64,000 bases of DNA from Pseudobdellovibrionaceae bacterium (GTDB lineage: Bacteria > Bdellovibrionota > Bdellovibrionia > Bdellovibrionales > UBA1609). Position numbers and translations under genes: made by a program. Under the pieces are notes generated by a model. The model did no database searches. It had not been told where the DNA came from and was given only the letters and a program-made list of their open reading frames with translations. Of this stretch, positions 17,434 through 27,161 are shown piece by piece (position 1 is the stretch's first letter; each line of letters starts with the position of its first letter). The DNA is taken from positions 806,001 through 870,000 of the forward strand of contig JACKAM010000001.1 in NCBI GenBank assembly GCA_020635075.1, written 5' to 3'.

Positions 17434-18189
17434 ATGAGAACGATTAAGCGAAATTTACATCGCCAGCAAGAAGAAGTGGACACGGAAGGAACGTGGGCCA
17501 TTTCCTATGGCGATATGATTACCCTGCTTTTGAGCTTCTTCGTTCTGTATTTCACTGTAGATCCCAAGGCCGAACAGCAGGAACGTCTGCAGAAGTCCCT
17601 GATCACTAACCTGGAAGCCATGGCTCAGCCATCAGAAGAGGAATCCTCCAAGGGTGTTCGACTTCATATTGGGGAAGAACAAGCAAGCGATGTGGATGAA
17701 AAAGTGCTGGCTAAACTGGGAGCTAAGGTTCATCAGGTCGGGCAACGGGTCATTGTCGAGTTCCCTGGGATCTCTTTCTTTGAGGTCGGAAAGATTGCTG
17801 TACGTGAAGATGCAGTAAAAACCCTGACAGCGTTTGCTAAGCTCTACACTCCTTTTGCGGGTCAGTACCTGTTGGGCATAAGAGCATTTACGGACAATCG
17901 GCCGGTGATCCCTTACAAATCGCGAAAGTTTTCGGACAATCTAGAGTTGTCGGCCTTGCGCTCAGTGGCCACCATGAGGGTGTTGCAAACACGGGGGATT
18001 CCTCTTCACCGTATGAAGCTTTCGGGTCTTGGTGAGTTTGAGATCACTCCAGAGGAGTTAAAGGCTGCCGGTATCGATTGGAGCAATCGGGACCCAAGGG
18101 ATTTAGCTCGAAAAGTAGTGTTGGTCATCGAGCCAGCCACAAAAACAGTGGGTAAAGCAAAAGGAAAAGTAGATGGAGGCAAGGGATGA
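17434..18189 (+). CDS. MotB-like stator protein with OmpA-type peptidoglycan-binding domain
   Basis: The 251-residue product has one N-terminal membrane span, WAISYGDMITLLLSFFVLYF, matching the MotB helix with the ion-carrying Asp in YGDM. A linker and an OmpA/MotB C-terminal domain follow (ISFFEVGKIAVREDAVKTL, later ELSALRSVATMRVLQTRGI and LSGLGEFE), which should grip peptidoglycan. The C-terminus is lysine-rich. The last 4 bases overlap the start of the next gene (ATGA), showing coupling to the FliF/FliG-like protein. Confidence 0.88.
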   Translation: MRTIKRNLHRQQEEVDTEGTWAISYGDMITLLLSFFVLYFTVDPKAEQQERLQKSLITNLEAMAQPSEEESSKGVRLHIGEEQASDVDEKVLAKLGAKVHQVGQRVIVEFPGISFFEVGKIAVREDAVKTLTAFAKLYTPFAGQYLLGIRAFTDNRPVIPYKSRKFSDNLELSALRSVATMRVLQTRGIPLHRMKLSGLGEFEITPEELKAAGIDWSNRDPRDLARKVVLVIEPATKTVGKAKGKVDGGKG

Positions 18190-19949
18190 AGACAATCAAA
18201 ACTTTAATTAAAGTCTTGGTTCTTTGCGCACTTCTACTGCCGCAAATCCTTCTTGCCCAAACCGACACTCGACATCCCCGTGTCGCAGAGCTTGAAGACC
18301 AGTATAAGACCCAGGCCATGGACTTTTTAAAGGCCCGGTTTCCTCATGTTCCCTTCTCCGTGGTGGTCAGTATTGTGCCTCTACGCCGAGCGGGCGGGGA
18401 GAATTATTCGGCCAAAGAAGAAGCTTTGCCTTACTATTTGCTTGAAGATGAGGAAATCCGCGATGAATGGGATGATCCTAATGCCAGCCTATATGTACTG
18501 AGTAAGAGAATCCAGTCCGTTCAGGTAATCATTTCCGTGCCTTCGACGGTGACGGAAGAAGAACTCTCTGAGATCAAGGAGACTCTGACTTCAACCTTGC
18601 GCCTGATCCCAGCGCGGGACACAGTGGAAATCCGCCGGCGAACCTGGTCTGGGCTCCCCAATTTTTCACTCTATGCGGCCATTGGTCTTGCGGCGATTGT
18701 GGTATTCCTTCTTGGTTTATACATAATCACCCGGTTTTCGTTGAGACGCATGACTCGGGTGTTCTCCGATTTGCAGGCATCCTTGGGTAAACAAAACCAG
18801 CAGCCCACGGTGGCTCCACCGAGCTCAACCGCGGTGGTGGAGAAATCAGACACTCTTGGTGGCTCAGGGTCAGGTGGTGACTTTAGGTTCACCGACCCCA
18901 TTAAAATTCGTGAAGTCATTGGTAGCCGTGTACATGAGCTTCTCTATTCAGATGAGTTTCCACGGCTTGAGGATATGGTGACGTTGGATCGTTTTGCCCA
19001 GCAGGACCACAAGGCCCTGGGAGCTCTGCTTGCGGAGTTTCCCATGGATATGCAGCGAAAGCTCTTCTCGTTTGGCAAGGGCGATTACTGGATGGAGGCC
19101 TTTACCGATCCCGGAGAATTGACTCCCTTGTGTTTGCAAATGCTTGAGCGTTTGTGTCGGGTGCAGAGGTCTAAAAAAGGCAAGGACTGGGAGAATTTGT
19201 TGATTCAGGTGTGGCGCATGGAAGAACAAACGCGCATTCGCTTTCTCCGTCAGATCGATCAAGAGATAGCCATGGCCATTGTGCATCCCATGCCCAAAAA
19301 TATCTCGGTGCCAACTGCACGGCAGGCATTTCCGGGAAGTTGGGCCTCGGTGTTGGATCCGAAATACAAGCCGACCCGAGTCGATCAAGAGCACATTGAA
19401 ATGCTCCTGGTGCAGGCAACCGAACTGGTGCCGCCCGTGGAGTTTGAAATCCTGGAGAAGTACAAACAAGAGAAGGATCTGATTGCATACTTGAACACCT
19501 CGGACGTGGTGGCGGAGAGAGAAATCTACCGTGCTTCTCCGGAAGACGCCATGATCCATAAGATTCGCCCTCCATTTTACCGAGTTCTTCTCGATGAAAA
19601 CGACTATATGGAAGACTTTGTTGCTCGTGTGAACTTGGATGACTGGGCGCTCGCTTTGTTCAATGTTGCCCGAGGTGACAGGAGCAATGTGGATCAGCAC
19701 TTTTCCAGTAAACAGAAGTTTATTTTTATCGAAAAGCTGAAAGCTTTGGACTCTGGGAAGTTGGATCCAAGAGCTGTGGGCCAGGCTCGAGAGAGGGTTG
19801 CCCGCTATTATTCGGATTTCCTTTTTGAGCGAACTATTCTGGCGGCCCGGGGTTCCGTGGCTCCTGGAGAGGAAGGCCCTGAGGCTGAAGAGAAAGCGGA
19901 AGACAAAACAACAGTTGAGGAAAAGGACGATAAGCGCGATGTGGCCTAG
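18186..19949 (+). CDS. Membrane protein combining FliF-like periplasmic and FliG-like cytosolic regions
   Basis: The 587-residue product has a signal peptide (1-24) and a periplasmic part of about 130 residues. That part ends in VQVIISVPSTVTEEELSEIK with ARDTVEIRRRTW, resembling the last FliF ring-building motif. One membrane span follows (about 159-182). The cytosolic part is helical and recalls FliG: LEDMVTLDRFAQQDHKALGA near 260, and near 500-565 VNLDDWALALFNVARGDRSN followed by KLDPRAVGQARERVARYYSD, like the FliG torque-contact domain. The tail is Glu/Lys-rich. In FliF and FliG these are separate proteins. Next to MotA and MotB, it is a good candidate for the rotor or target of a dedicated stator. 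The family assignment is by eye. Confidence 0.65.
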   Translation: MKTIKTLIKVLVLCALLLPQILLAQTDTRHPRVAELEDQYKTQAMDFLKARFPHVPFSVVVSIVPLRRAGGENYSAKEEALPYYLLEDEEIRDEWDDPNASLYVLSKRIQSVQVIISVPSTVTEEELSEIKETLTSTLRLIPARDTVEIRRRTWSGLPNFSLYAAIGLAAIVVFLLGLYIITRFSLRRMTRVFSDLQASLGKQNQQPTVAPPSSTAVVEKSDTLGGSGSGGDFRFTDPIKIREVIGSRVHELLYSDEFPRLEDMVTLDRFAQQDHKALGALLAEFPMDMQRKLFSFGKGDYWMEAFTDPGELTPLCLQMLERLCRVQRSKKGKDWENLLIQVWRMEEQTRIRFLRQIDQEIAMAIVHPMPKNISVPTARQAFPGSWASVLDPKYKPTRVDQEHIEMLLVQATELVPPVEFEILEKYKQEKDLIAYLNTSDVVAEREIYRASPEDAMIHKIRPPFYRVLLDENDYMEDFVARVNLDDWALALFNVARGDRSNVDQHFSSKQKFIFIEKLKALDSGKLDPRAVGQARERVARYYSDFLFERTILAARGSVAPGEEGPEAEEKAEDKTTVEEKDDKRDVA

Positions 19950-20508
19950 GGGCAAAAACCTCTTTGTTGGAATCGCGTTAGTGGCTTCAGCCGTCAGCCT
20001 TTCGTTTTCTGCCTCTGCCTCCAAACTTGATATCATGGCTGGGTGGTTTTCCATTTCAGCGAAAACCAACTCTGGGAGCTCAGAGCTCTCCAACTTTGGT
20101 GCCTATCGAATTAATTATTTTATTCCTGTGTTTCGGCAGCTTGATCTCACTGTGGGCTACAGTCTGCTTATGAGTGACACCTTTGGCGGGGATTTAGGTT
20201 ACGGAGTCGATGGGGGGGTGACCTACTACCCGGTCTCAGGAAGCACTCCAGTAAAGGCCGCCGCTGAAAATTCGCGTATGGTGATCGACTCTCTGTGGAG
20301 GCCTTATATTGGTTTGGGTTTTTCCCAAAGACAGTTCCAATCTGTGCAGTCGACTTACGCCGGATTTTCCATGTATGGGGGAGTGGAGCGTAGCCTCATG
20401 CGTGAATTTGACTTCAAAGCTGAGCTGCGCATTGTGGAACTTCAGGGCGCGGGGATTGCAAAGGCCACGGAAATGACTGTGGTGGCTGGCCTCATCTATC
20501 CGTTTTAA
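19939..20508 (+). CDS. Small outer-membrane beta-barrel protein at the end of the motor-like operon
   Basis: The product is about 189 residues with a signal peptide ending in SFSASAS and then amphipathic beta strands ending in VAGLIYPF, a BAM-type terminal Phe. The start at 19939 overlaps the upstream stop region by 11 bases and has AAGGA about 10 bases before it; a much longer upstream frame is an artefact inside the previous gene. OmpA-like or OmpW-sized eight-strand barrels have this length. Its place in the operon suggests an outer-membrane anchor for the MotAB/FliFG-like assembly. Confidence 0.75.
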   Translation: MWPRGKNLFVGIALVASAVSLSFSASASKLDIMAGWFSISAKTNSGSSELSNFGAYRINYFIPVFRQLDLTVGYSLLMSDTFGGDLGYGVDGGVTYYPVSGSTPVKAAAENSRMVIDSLWRPYIGLGFSQRQFQSVQSTYAGFSMYGGVERSLMREFDFKAELRIVELQGAGIAKATEMTVVAGLIYPF

Positions 20509-20646
20509 GGCGGATTTTTCGGCCGTAATTATTAGGGAAACTTCATCTTTTCGTCCACATTCTCAATGTGAGAGGTCAGCTCGTCTAAGACGGGAAAAGG
20601 GCGGATCAATTTGGGAATCCAAGACGACACCGTCCCGTCTAAGGTT

Positions 20647-20673
20647 TTAATTTTGGGGGAAACTAACCGATAA
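20647..20673 (+). promoter_or_regulatory. Candidate sigma28 (FliA)-type promoter
   Basis: TTAATTTT, an exact 11-base spacer and ACCGATAA match the E. coli flagellar-sigma consensus TAAAGTTT-N11-GCCGATAA at most positions. It ends 32 bases before the chosen start of the NHL-repeat lipoprotein gene. FliA control of surface or attack-phase genes is plausible in a motile bacterium. Confidence 0.5.
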
Positions 20674-20705
20674 TTAACTAGACCAGACATGTGACGAGGA
20701 TCGAA

Positions 20706-23700
20706 ATGGGGCGTATCCGGAAATTGAAAATGTCACACCACTTGAGGTGGTTTATTGGGGCAACCCTTATTGCCTCGGTCGCCCTTTCTTGTAAACGTTC
20801 AAAAGATGATTTTAGTTTTGTCGATGACGATTCCGGCAACACGGTGGAGGTAGACACGGATCGATTGGTGATTATCGATTCGGTTCCTACCTCTTCAGTT
20901 ACAGTGGTGGAGAAGGGCAATAACCAGGATTATTTCGTTTCGGCCAAAACCCCAGCTGGTCGGGTGATCAAATACACCTGGATCCTAGATGGCACCACAA
21001 TGCAGTCCGGGGATGGGCAGGTCTACAACTTTGCTGCTAACGACGGGAATTTGGGCAACCATACTCTCGTGGTCAGTGTCCATGATGGGGTGGAAACCGA
21101 AACAGTGACCTGGTCGGTGAAGTCCAATGGACCTCCGGTGTTGACCAATCTGGTGACCGGAACCCCCAAGGTGTCAGTGGGCTCCAGTATTAATTTGGCT
21201 GTCAGTGCCACTGATCCCAACAGTGATGTGATCACTTACACTTGGCTCCTCAATGGACTGGTATCGCCAAACTTAGTTTCTTCCGGAGCGACGGCTGTTC
21301 TTACCGGGGCATCGGCCGATGTGGGGGCCAAAACCATTATTGTCCAGGCGAGCGATGGGTCGGCGACGGACTCGGTGACATTTACTGCTGAAGTGAATCA
21401 CTTTCCTATGGCCTGTAATGAGCTGGCGCAAGGGGAAATTTGCACCTATGCGGGGAATCCCAACATTGGTGACGGCATCAATCCAACGACTTCGGCTTAT
21501 GATGAGAGGATTCAACCCATCGCCCACTGTCAAGACTCGGCCGGGAACTACTACCTGGCTGACTACAACAATCACATTATGTGGTTTTACAATGTTTCGG
21601 GCTCCGACATTACCAGACATGGTGTCACAATCGCAGCTGGGACCATGAAGGTGGTGGCGGGATCAGGTGAGGCGGCAAGTGGCAATGATGGCCTGGCGCT
21701 TTCTGAGGGCCTTTATTCGCCACGAGGCTGTGCTTACCATGATTCCTCCGGTCGATTGTTTATTTCGGAGTACTCGGGCAGTCGGGTCAAGTATGTGGAT
21801 GCCAATGGTTTTATATTTGGCGGTATGGGTTATGGAACGAGTACGGTTCCGGGAGATACGGCCTATAACCATGACTGCAACAACCCCATGGGGATGCATC
21901 TCTATGGAGACAAGCTGTACATTGCCTGCTATGGCAATGATCAGGTCCGAGAGTGGGACCTGAATACCGACACAGCCACGGTAGTTTACGGAGATGGCGG
22001 AAACAATTATGACGGCGAGGGAGGTGCTCCCACAGCCGCCGGAGCTGATCGGCCTTGGAACCTATTCGTCAATGCCGATGGCATATATGTCGTTCACTCG
22101 GACTACCATCGAATTCGTTTTATCAACACCACCGGGGCGAGCAAAACCTTTTGGGCCGGATCGACCCCAGTCACGGTGAACGCCAACACCGTGCGCACAA
22201 TCATTGGGTCGGGAGGAAACAACTATCAGGAGAACAATGCGCCACAACTTCTGGCCTTGGGCTCCCTTTCCGATATTGCTGTAATTGGTAATCTCTATTA
22301 CTTTACCATGCGCTACAATGGGCGCGAGCGCCTCATGGTAGCGAACGATACGGGTGTGGCTCAGGTCTTCGATGGCAAGACAGTCAACAATGGTCAGGCG
22401 GCCAATATTCTCTTCAGTTCTGGTGGCTACAATGGATCGAACATTACTTTTAGTAATGCACGAATTAATGATGTCTATGACATCAGTGTGGATGTGTTAG
22501 ACAATACGATCCTTCATTTTAGTGACTATGCCAATTATCGCCTACGAAGTTTTGATTTGGTGAATGAAAAAGTGGTGGATCGCCTTGGTTCAGGAAAAGC
22601 GCGCTGGGGGTTTTATGGAGATGTGGCCAAGCCAACTTTGGAACACCTGTTCTACTACCCAGGTGGTCTTGCATTCAACGACACCAACAAACATCTCTAT
22701 TTTGTTGACCGCAGTAATTACCGCATTCGCGATGTGGACCCCTATGGTTTGATTTCAACCATCATTGGTCGAGGTAACGGTGACACAACGGTTGAGGATG
22801 ATGTCCCCACCAACGCCTATTTGCGCACAGCCTTCAACTCTAACAATAGCATGCACAATGGCTTAGAGATTTTGCCTGACGGTAGTGTCGTGAACCTCAA
22901 TACCTATGGGCACAACTTCCGCATTTGGAATGGCTCCGGAATTCTTAAAGCCTTCTTTAATACCTTTATTCTCAACGATCGGATTTCCACAGTTGCTGGA
23001 GATCCATTGGGAGGATCTAATGGCCCCGGCAACGGTCCGGATGGGCCGGCTTTGTCTGCCCAATTGAATTATCCTAACGGCATTACCTACTATGATGACG
23101 GGGCCAACAAGTACATGTACGTGGCGGACACCCAGAATCACTGCATACGCCAGCTGGATGAAGCGGGCAACATGACGGCGATTCTTGGAACCTGCGGTAC
23201 GTCTGGGGATTCGGGTCCAACCAATATCGATGAGGCTTCGCTACTTATGGATCGGCCTCATGATGTCACGGTTGACAGTCTTGGTAACTTGATTGTCACC
23301 GACTCTTGGAACAACAAGATCCGCTACTGGAATCGTACTGTGGCTCCGGTGACTGTGGGAATTGTGACAGTAAACCCCGGCAAGGTGAGTACATTGGTCT
23401 GCAACAATGGCCTGACGGGAAGCGCTTCTGAGGACGTGTTCTCGACCAGCGCCCGTTGTTATCGACCCATGGGACTCGACCTCAGTCCTGATGGAAATTC
23501 GCTTTGTTTTAGTAATACCTGGCGCCACAATGTGCGTTGTGTGGATCTAACCACCGGAAAGATCCGCACTGTGGCCGGTCAATTGGAAGCAACGCCAAGA
23601 GCAGGTTCCCCTTCCGGCTTCGAGCAGGAGGGTGTTCCTGGAATCAACTCAACCTTGTACTACCCCGGTGGAGTGGACTTTGATGCCAATGGGGATCTCT

Positions 23701-23753
23701 ATATCTCCGATCAGTACAATCACATCATTCGTAAGCTCAAGCTCAGTCCCTGA
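20706..23753 (+). CDS. NHL-repeat lipoprotein with Ig-like N-terminal domains
   Basis: The product is about 1015 residues with a lipoprotein-type signal (FIGATLIASVALSC). Two Ig/PKD-like domains follow (residues about 60-235; each contains a KYTWILDG or TYTWLLNG strand). The rest is a long array of NHL-like units, recognised by recurring phrases such as GLAFNDTNKHLYFVDRSNYR and GVDFDANGDLYISDQYNH, often paired with a following TVAG-type strand. NHL arrays form beta-propellers that bind proteins or sugars. The start at 20706 follows GAGGATCGAA; a GTG at 20691 is an alternative. A possible FliA-type promoter lies upstream. Confidence 0.85.
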   Translation: MGRIRKLKMSHHLRWFIGATLIASVALSCKRSKDDFSFVDDDSGNTVEVDTDRLVIIDSVPTSSVTVVEKGNNQDYFVSAKTPAGRVIKYTWILDGTTMQSGDGQVYNFAANDGNLGNHTLVVSVHDGVETETVTWSVKSNGPPVLTNLVTGTPKVSVGSSINLAVSATDPNSDVITYTWLLNGLVSPNLVSSGATAVLTGASADVGAKTIIVQASDGSATDSVTFTAEVNHFPMACNELAQGEICTYAGNPNIGDGINPTTSAYDERIQPIAHCQDSAGNYYLADYNNHIMWFYNVSGSDITRHGVTIAAGTMKVVAGSGEAASGNDGLALSEGLYSPRGCAYHDSSGRLFISEYSGSRVKYVDANGFIFGGMGYGTSTVPGDTAYNHDCNNPMGMHLYGDKLYIACYGNDQVREWDLNTDTATVVYGDGGNNYDGEGGAPTAAGADRPWNLFVNADGIYVVHSDYHRIRFINTTGASKTFWAGSTPVTVNANTVRTIIGSGGNNYQENNAPQLLALGSLSDIAVIGNLYYFTMRYNGRERLMVANDTGVAQVFDGKTVNNGQAANILFSSGGYNGSNITFSNARINDVYDISVDVLDNTILHFSDYANYRLRSFDLVNEKVVDRLGSGKARWGFYGDVAKPTLEHLFYYPGGLAFNDTNKHLYFVDRSNYRIRDVDPYGLISTIIGRGNGDTTVEDDVPTNAYLRTAFNSNNSMHNGLEILPDGSVVNLNTYGHNFRIWNGSGILKAFFNTFILNDRISTVAGDPLGGSNGPGNGPDGPALSAQLNYPNGITYYDDGANKYMYVADTQNHCIRQLDEAGNMTAILGTCGTSGDSGPTNIDEASLLMDRPHDVTVDSLGNLIVTDSWNNKIRYWNRTVAPVTVGIVTVNPGKVSTLVCNNGLTGSASEDVFSTSARCYRPMGLDLSPDGNSLCFSNTWRHNVRCVDLTTGKIRTVAGQLEATPRAGSPSGFEQEGVPGINSTLYYPGGVDFDANGDLYISDQYNHIIRKLKLSP

Positions 23754-23847
23754 TTTGTCCCCTGGACTTCGGTCTCACTCAAAACAAAGCAAGTTTTGAA
23801 ATTCCCGGTCTTGCCTGAAGCGGTGATTTTTCCGAAAAGCAAGTGAT

Positions 23848-25056
23848 ATGAAGCACTCAGGAGACTTGACCAAAGATCTGACTGGACTGATTGAGGAGAC
23901 TCTCAGCCCTACAGGTAGTCGATTTAGTATTCGGGTTTTGATCTGGAGCCTGTTTATTCCCTTGGTCTTGGTGGCGATCGCCTTCCTTGTCGGCCATGAT
24001 TACATCGTTCCCGATCAATTGGAATGGGCCAGCCTAAAAGGTGAGATGTTTCGCAGTGAGGTCAATCGTAACTTCGTTGTCTTTTTTTCCGGCACATTTT
24101 TGTGCCTGACCTTGTTTTCTCTCGCTTCCGGGGTTTGGCTTTATCGCTTTGTCATTCGTCCTCTCGTAGAGCTTCGTAAATTTGCTGAAGATATGAAGAC
24201 CAGCAAAGACCTGAATCGTCGGTTACCGGAGCAAGGGGCAGGTGAGATCCGTGCTTTAACCCGATCCTTCAACTCTCTTTTGGTTCATGTTCGAGAAATG
24301 GAAATGGAACTGGTATCCACGGGCGAGATTGTTAATAGCTCCAAATATGCCGCTCTAGGTGAAATGGCCGGAGGCATCGCCCATGAAATCAATACGCCGT
24401 TGGCGACCATTATGGTCAACGCTGATCTGATTGAAAGCTACTTGGATTCCGATCCTATCCCAATGACTGAGGTGAAATTTCAACTGGAAAGATCCCGACA
24501 GACAGTTGAACAGGTGGCTAAGGTGATCAAGGGGCTCAGAACCTTTGCCCGGGATGGAGGAGGTCTGGAACATCAAGAGACCACCGCTGGCGAGCTGATT
24601 GATCAAGCATTGGACCTTTGTTTCTTTCGCTTTCGCGAAGCCGAAATCCACATTGAACATATTCCCCCTACTGATCAGGCGCAACTCAAGTGCAACCCGG
24701 TGCAGATCGTACAAATCCTGGTGAATCTTTTGAACAATGCGCATGACGCTCTTAACGATCAGGATGATAAGCAAATCAAGATTCGGGTCGACGAAAGCAG
24801 CTCAGAGGTGGTGGCCATTGAGGTCATGGATAATGGGCCGGGTATTCAGCCAGAAGTGGAGGAGAAGATCTTTAATCCCTTCTTTTCCACCAAACCCGTT
24901 GGCAATACGGGATTGGGATTGAGTATTTCCATGGGCATCGCCCATCAACACAAGGGCGTATTGTTTCATTACCGGGAAGATGAAGAGTGGACATGTTTTT
25001 GTCTGCAGCTTCCGCGACGCAAATGCACTGAGGGAGAAGGCCAAGAGGCCGCATAG
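23848..25056 (+). CDS. Membrane sensor histidine kinase
   Basis: The 402-residue product has two membrane spans (about 28-48 and 73-95) bracketing a short periplasmic loop, a HAMP segment (LVELRKFAEDM onward), a HisKA dimerisation helix with the phospho-acceptor in GGIAHEINTPLATI, and a complete HATPase domain (NLLNNAHDAL, DNGPGI, FFSTKPVGNTGLGLS). The small sensor loop says little about the signal. No response regulator is adjacent, so the partner lies elsewhere. The downstream M16 protease gene begins 8 bases after the stop, suggesting co-transcription. Confidence 0.93.
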   Translation: MKHSGDLTKDLTGLIEETLSPTGSRFSIRVLIWSLFIPLVLVAIAFLVGHDYIVPDQLEWASLKGEMFRSEVNRNFVVFFSGTFLCLTLFSLASGVWLYRFVIRPLVELRKFAEDMKTSKDLNRRLPEQGAGEIRALTRSFNSLLVHVREMEMELVSTGEIVNSSKYAALGEMAGGIAHEINTPLATIMVNADLIESYLDSDPIPMTEVKFQLERSRQTVEQVAKVIKGLRTFARDGGGLEHQETTAGELIDQALDLCFFRFREAEIHIEHIPPTDQAQLKCNPVQIVQILVNLLNNAHDALNDQDDKQIKIRVDESSSEVVAIEVMDNGPGIQPEVEEKIFNPFFSTKPVGNTGLGLSISMGIAHQHKGVLFHYREDEEWTCFCLQLPRRKCTEGEGQEAA

Positions 25057-25064
25057 GGGTAATT

Positions 25065-27158
25065 GTGAAGAATTATAGTAATTGGGATATGCTCATTCGA
25101 ATGACCATGAGTCTCGTCGTCGGACTTTGTTCATCTTTAAGTTTGGCCCAGGACGAAATGCCTCAACAGCCAGACCCCTATTCCCAAATTGAGTTCATGA
25201 CCCTTGAAAATGGCTTGGAAATCATTCTTGCCCCAGGGTCGGCGGCACGCACAGTGAAAATCTATTACGAAGTGGATGTGGGCTACGGTGTCGAGAGCAA
25301 GAGAAATCTAGGTGTGGCCCACCTGCTGGAGCATAGTTTGTTTCGTCACCCCGATCTCTCGGAAAATATGTCGTTTTTGGAAGTTATTCAGGAACGAGGG
25401 GGAGAGGGTAATGGCGTCACCTCCAAGCGAAAAACTTACTATTTCGCCACAGTCCCTCAAGCGGAAGGGCCCTGGTTGGTGGAAACTTTCGCAAAAATGA
25501 TGCTCAACCGCAGTCTTCGTCCGGAGGATTTGGAAAAGTCGAGGCAAGAAGTGCAGCTGGAAATCGGCGAGCCCCACCCCCTTCATGCCTTTTTGGGTTT
25601 TGATGTGAGCTATTACCTGACCTTGAGTTACCTGAAGTCCAAGGACTTTTATGAATACAACTTTGGCCTAGACTTGAACTCCAATCCTTTTAGTGAAGAA
25701 GAGGTGCGTCTGGCAAATCAGGAGCTGAATCTCAGGTCGGTACAGAAATTCTATGATAATTATTATTATCCAAGGAATGCTCGACTGATATTGTCGGGAG
25801 CCTTTGATCCGACTCTTGTCAAAGAGAGCCTGCTCGAGGGTTGGAAAAAGGAAAAGGATAGGGAAGGCATCATGCCTCCTCGCCCGGGGGTGCCCCATCC
25901 GCGTGGGCGACCTCATCTGATTCACAGTTTGGCCTCTGGGAGTACGCCCAATATTCAGATGGGATCTCTTTTGTATGATACCACCTATGTAGAAGAAATT
26001 GCCGTCAATGTCTTTATTAAGTATATCGGCAATGAGTTGATGAAGGAGATCCGCAACCGCAAGGGACAAACCTATACAGTGCTCCCTAACTATTTCACGG
26101 AGTGGGGAGTGGGCTATGCCAGTGTTGAGTTGGAGGCCCCACGTGAAGGCTACAAGGAAATCCGCAATACCGTTCGCCAGGCTTTCCGAAGGGTCCGCAA
26201 TGAAGGATTGAGTGATGAGGAGTTTCGCAAAGCCAAGGATTTAACAATGCGCCAGTTAGGTTTGGTGGAGTCGGACAGCGAGTCGCTCCACTACTTGGCG
26301 GCTTCTTGGCGGGAATACAAGAAGCGTTATGGTGAGGATATTGCGTCTCCTTACCGGGTTTTGACCGAAATGACCCGTGAAACCATGAATCAGGCACTGG
26401 TGAAGCATTTTGCGAAGGAGCGAAGGCTTGAATATCTGGACGTTCCCAATGTCCTTTTTCGCTACGACGAGTGGGTATTTGGCTTTGCTTTGCTGCTCAT
26501 CAGTCTTTGGATTTGCCGTTGGGTACTGTTGAAGCCCTTTGATCATGCAGGGGTTCGGTGGATTCGCAAGGTGAGGTACCCTGGATTAAAGGTGATTGAA
26601 ATTTGTGCGTTGGGTACAGCTTTGTTTGTCTTTGGTCACCTTCGCCACGTAATTCTCACTTATCTCCCGGAGTTGGTGGAATGGCGGCACAACGTGATTT
26701 TTAACGGCTATTTATTACCCTGGGCTGAGGTTCTCATTGGCGTTGGTTTGTTTGTTGGAACACTCAGCTTTTTCCCCCGCAAATTAATGGTTGAAGGGGA
26801 CAATCTGGTGGTCAAAAGTCTGACCTATTATTCGTTCCTGATTCCATTCGATAAAATTCAAGCTGTCAAAGCCGTGCCCTACTGGCTGGTGCTGATGAGT
26901 CCGGGTTTGCTGTGGAAGCTGGGTTGGCGTCATTTCGTTTTTCACCCCTTCATTTGGCAGAAGAGCCTGTGGGTGGAGACCGAAAAGCACGCCTACGTCT
27001 TTAGTATCAAAAACGGCAACCTCGCCTCTCAGGAGCTTCAGTCGTTAATTGATAAAAAGGCGGGTCATTCCGGTCATGACGGTCAGGGTGAGGAAGAGGG
27101 AAGGGGGGGCGGGGAAGAGTCCCAGAAATCCTTTCCACTTCAGTCTCATGTCATGTAA
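25065..27158 (+). CDS. M16-family metalloprotease with C-terminal membrane and PH-like region
   Basis: The 697-residue product has a signal peptide, then an active-type M16 domain: inverted zinc motif HLLEH with the third ligand probably in RQEVQLEIGE, and the M16 C-terminal partner domain. After about residue 465 come three membrane spans (FGFALLLISLWICRWVLL and two more) and a compact beta-rich domain (residues about 570-670) resembling a bacterial PH domain (DNLVVKSLTYYSFLIPFDKI). M16 peptidases usually lack such a tail, so this fusion would hold the protease in the periplasm at the inner membrane. The start is GTG. The gene follows the histidine kinase. Confidence 0.85.
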   Translation: MKNYSNWDMLIRMTMSLVVGLCSSLSLAQDEMPQQPDPYSQIEFMTLENGLEIILAPGSAARTVKIYYEVDVGYGVESKRNLGVAHLLEHSLFRHPDLSENMSFLEVIQERGGEGNGVTSKRKTYYFATVPQAEGPWLVETFAKMMLNRSLRPEDLEKSRQEVQLEIGEPHPLHAFLGFDVSYYLTLSYLKSKDFYEYNFGLDLNSNPFSEEEVRLANQELNLRSVQKFYDNYYYPRNARLILSGAFDPTLVKESLLEGWKKEKDREGIMPPRPGVPHPRGRPHLIHSLASGSTPNIQMGSLLYDTTYVEEIAVNVFIKYIGNELMKEIRNRKGQTYTVLPNYFTEWGVGYASVELEAPREGYKEIRNTVRQAFRRVRNEGLSDEEFRKAKDLTMRQLGLVESDSESLHYLAASWREYKKRYGEDIASPYRVLTEMTRETMNQALVKHFAKERRLEYLDVPNVLFRYDEWVFGFALLLISLWICRWVLLKPFDHAGVRWIRKVRYPGLKVIEICALGTALFVFGHLRHVILTYLPELVEWRHNVIFNGYLLPWAEVLIGVGLFVGTLSFFPRKLMVEGDNLVVKSLTYYSFLIPFDKIQAVKAVPYWLVLMSPGLLWKLGWRHFVFHPFIWQKSLWVETEKHAYVFSIKNGNLASQELQSLIDKKAGHSGHDGQGEEEGRGGGEESQKSFPLQSHVM

Positions 27159-27161
27159 AGT

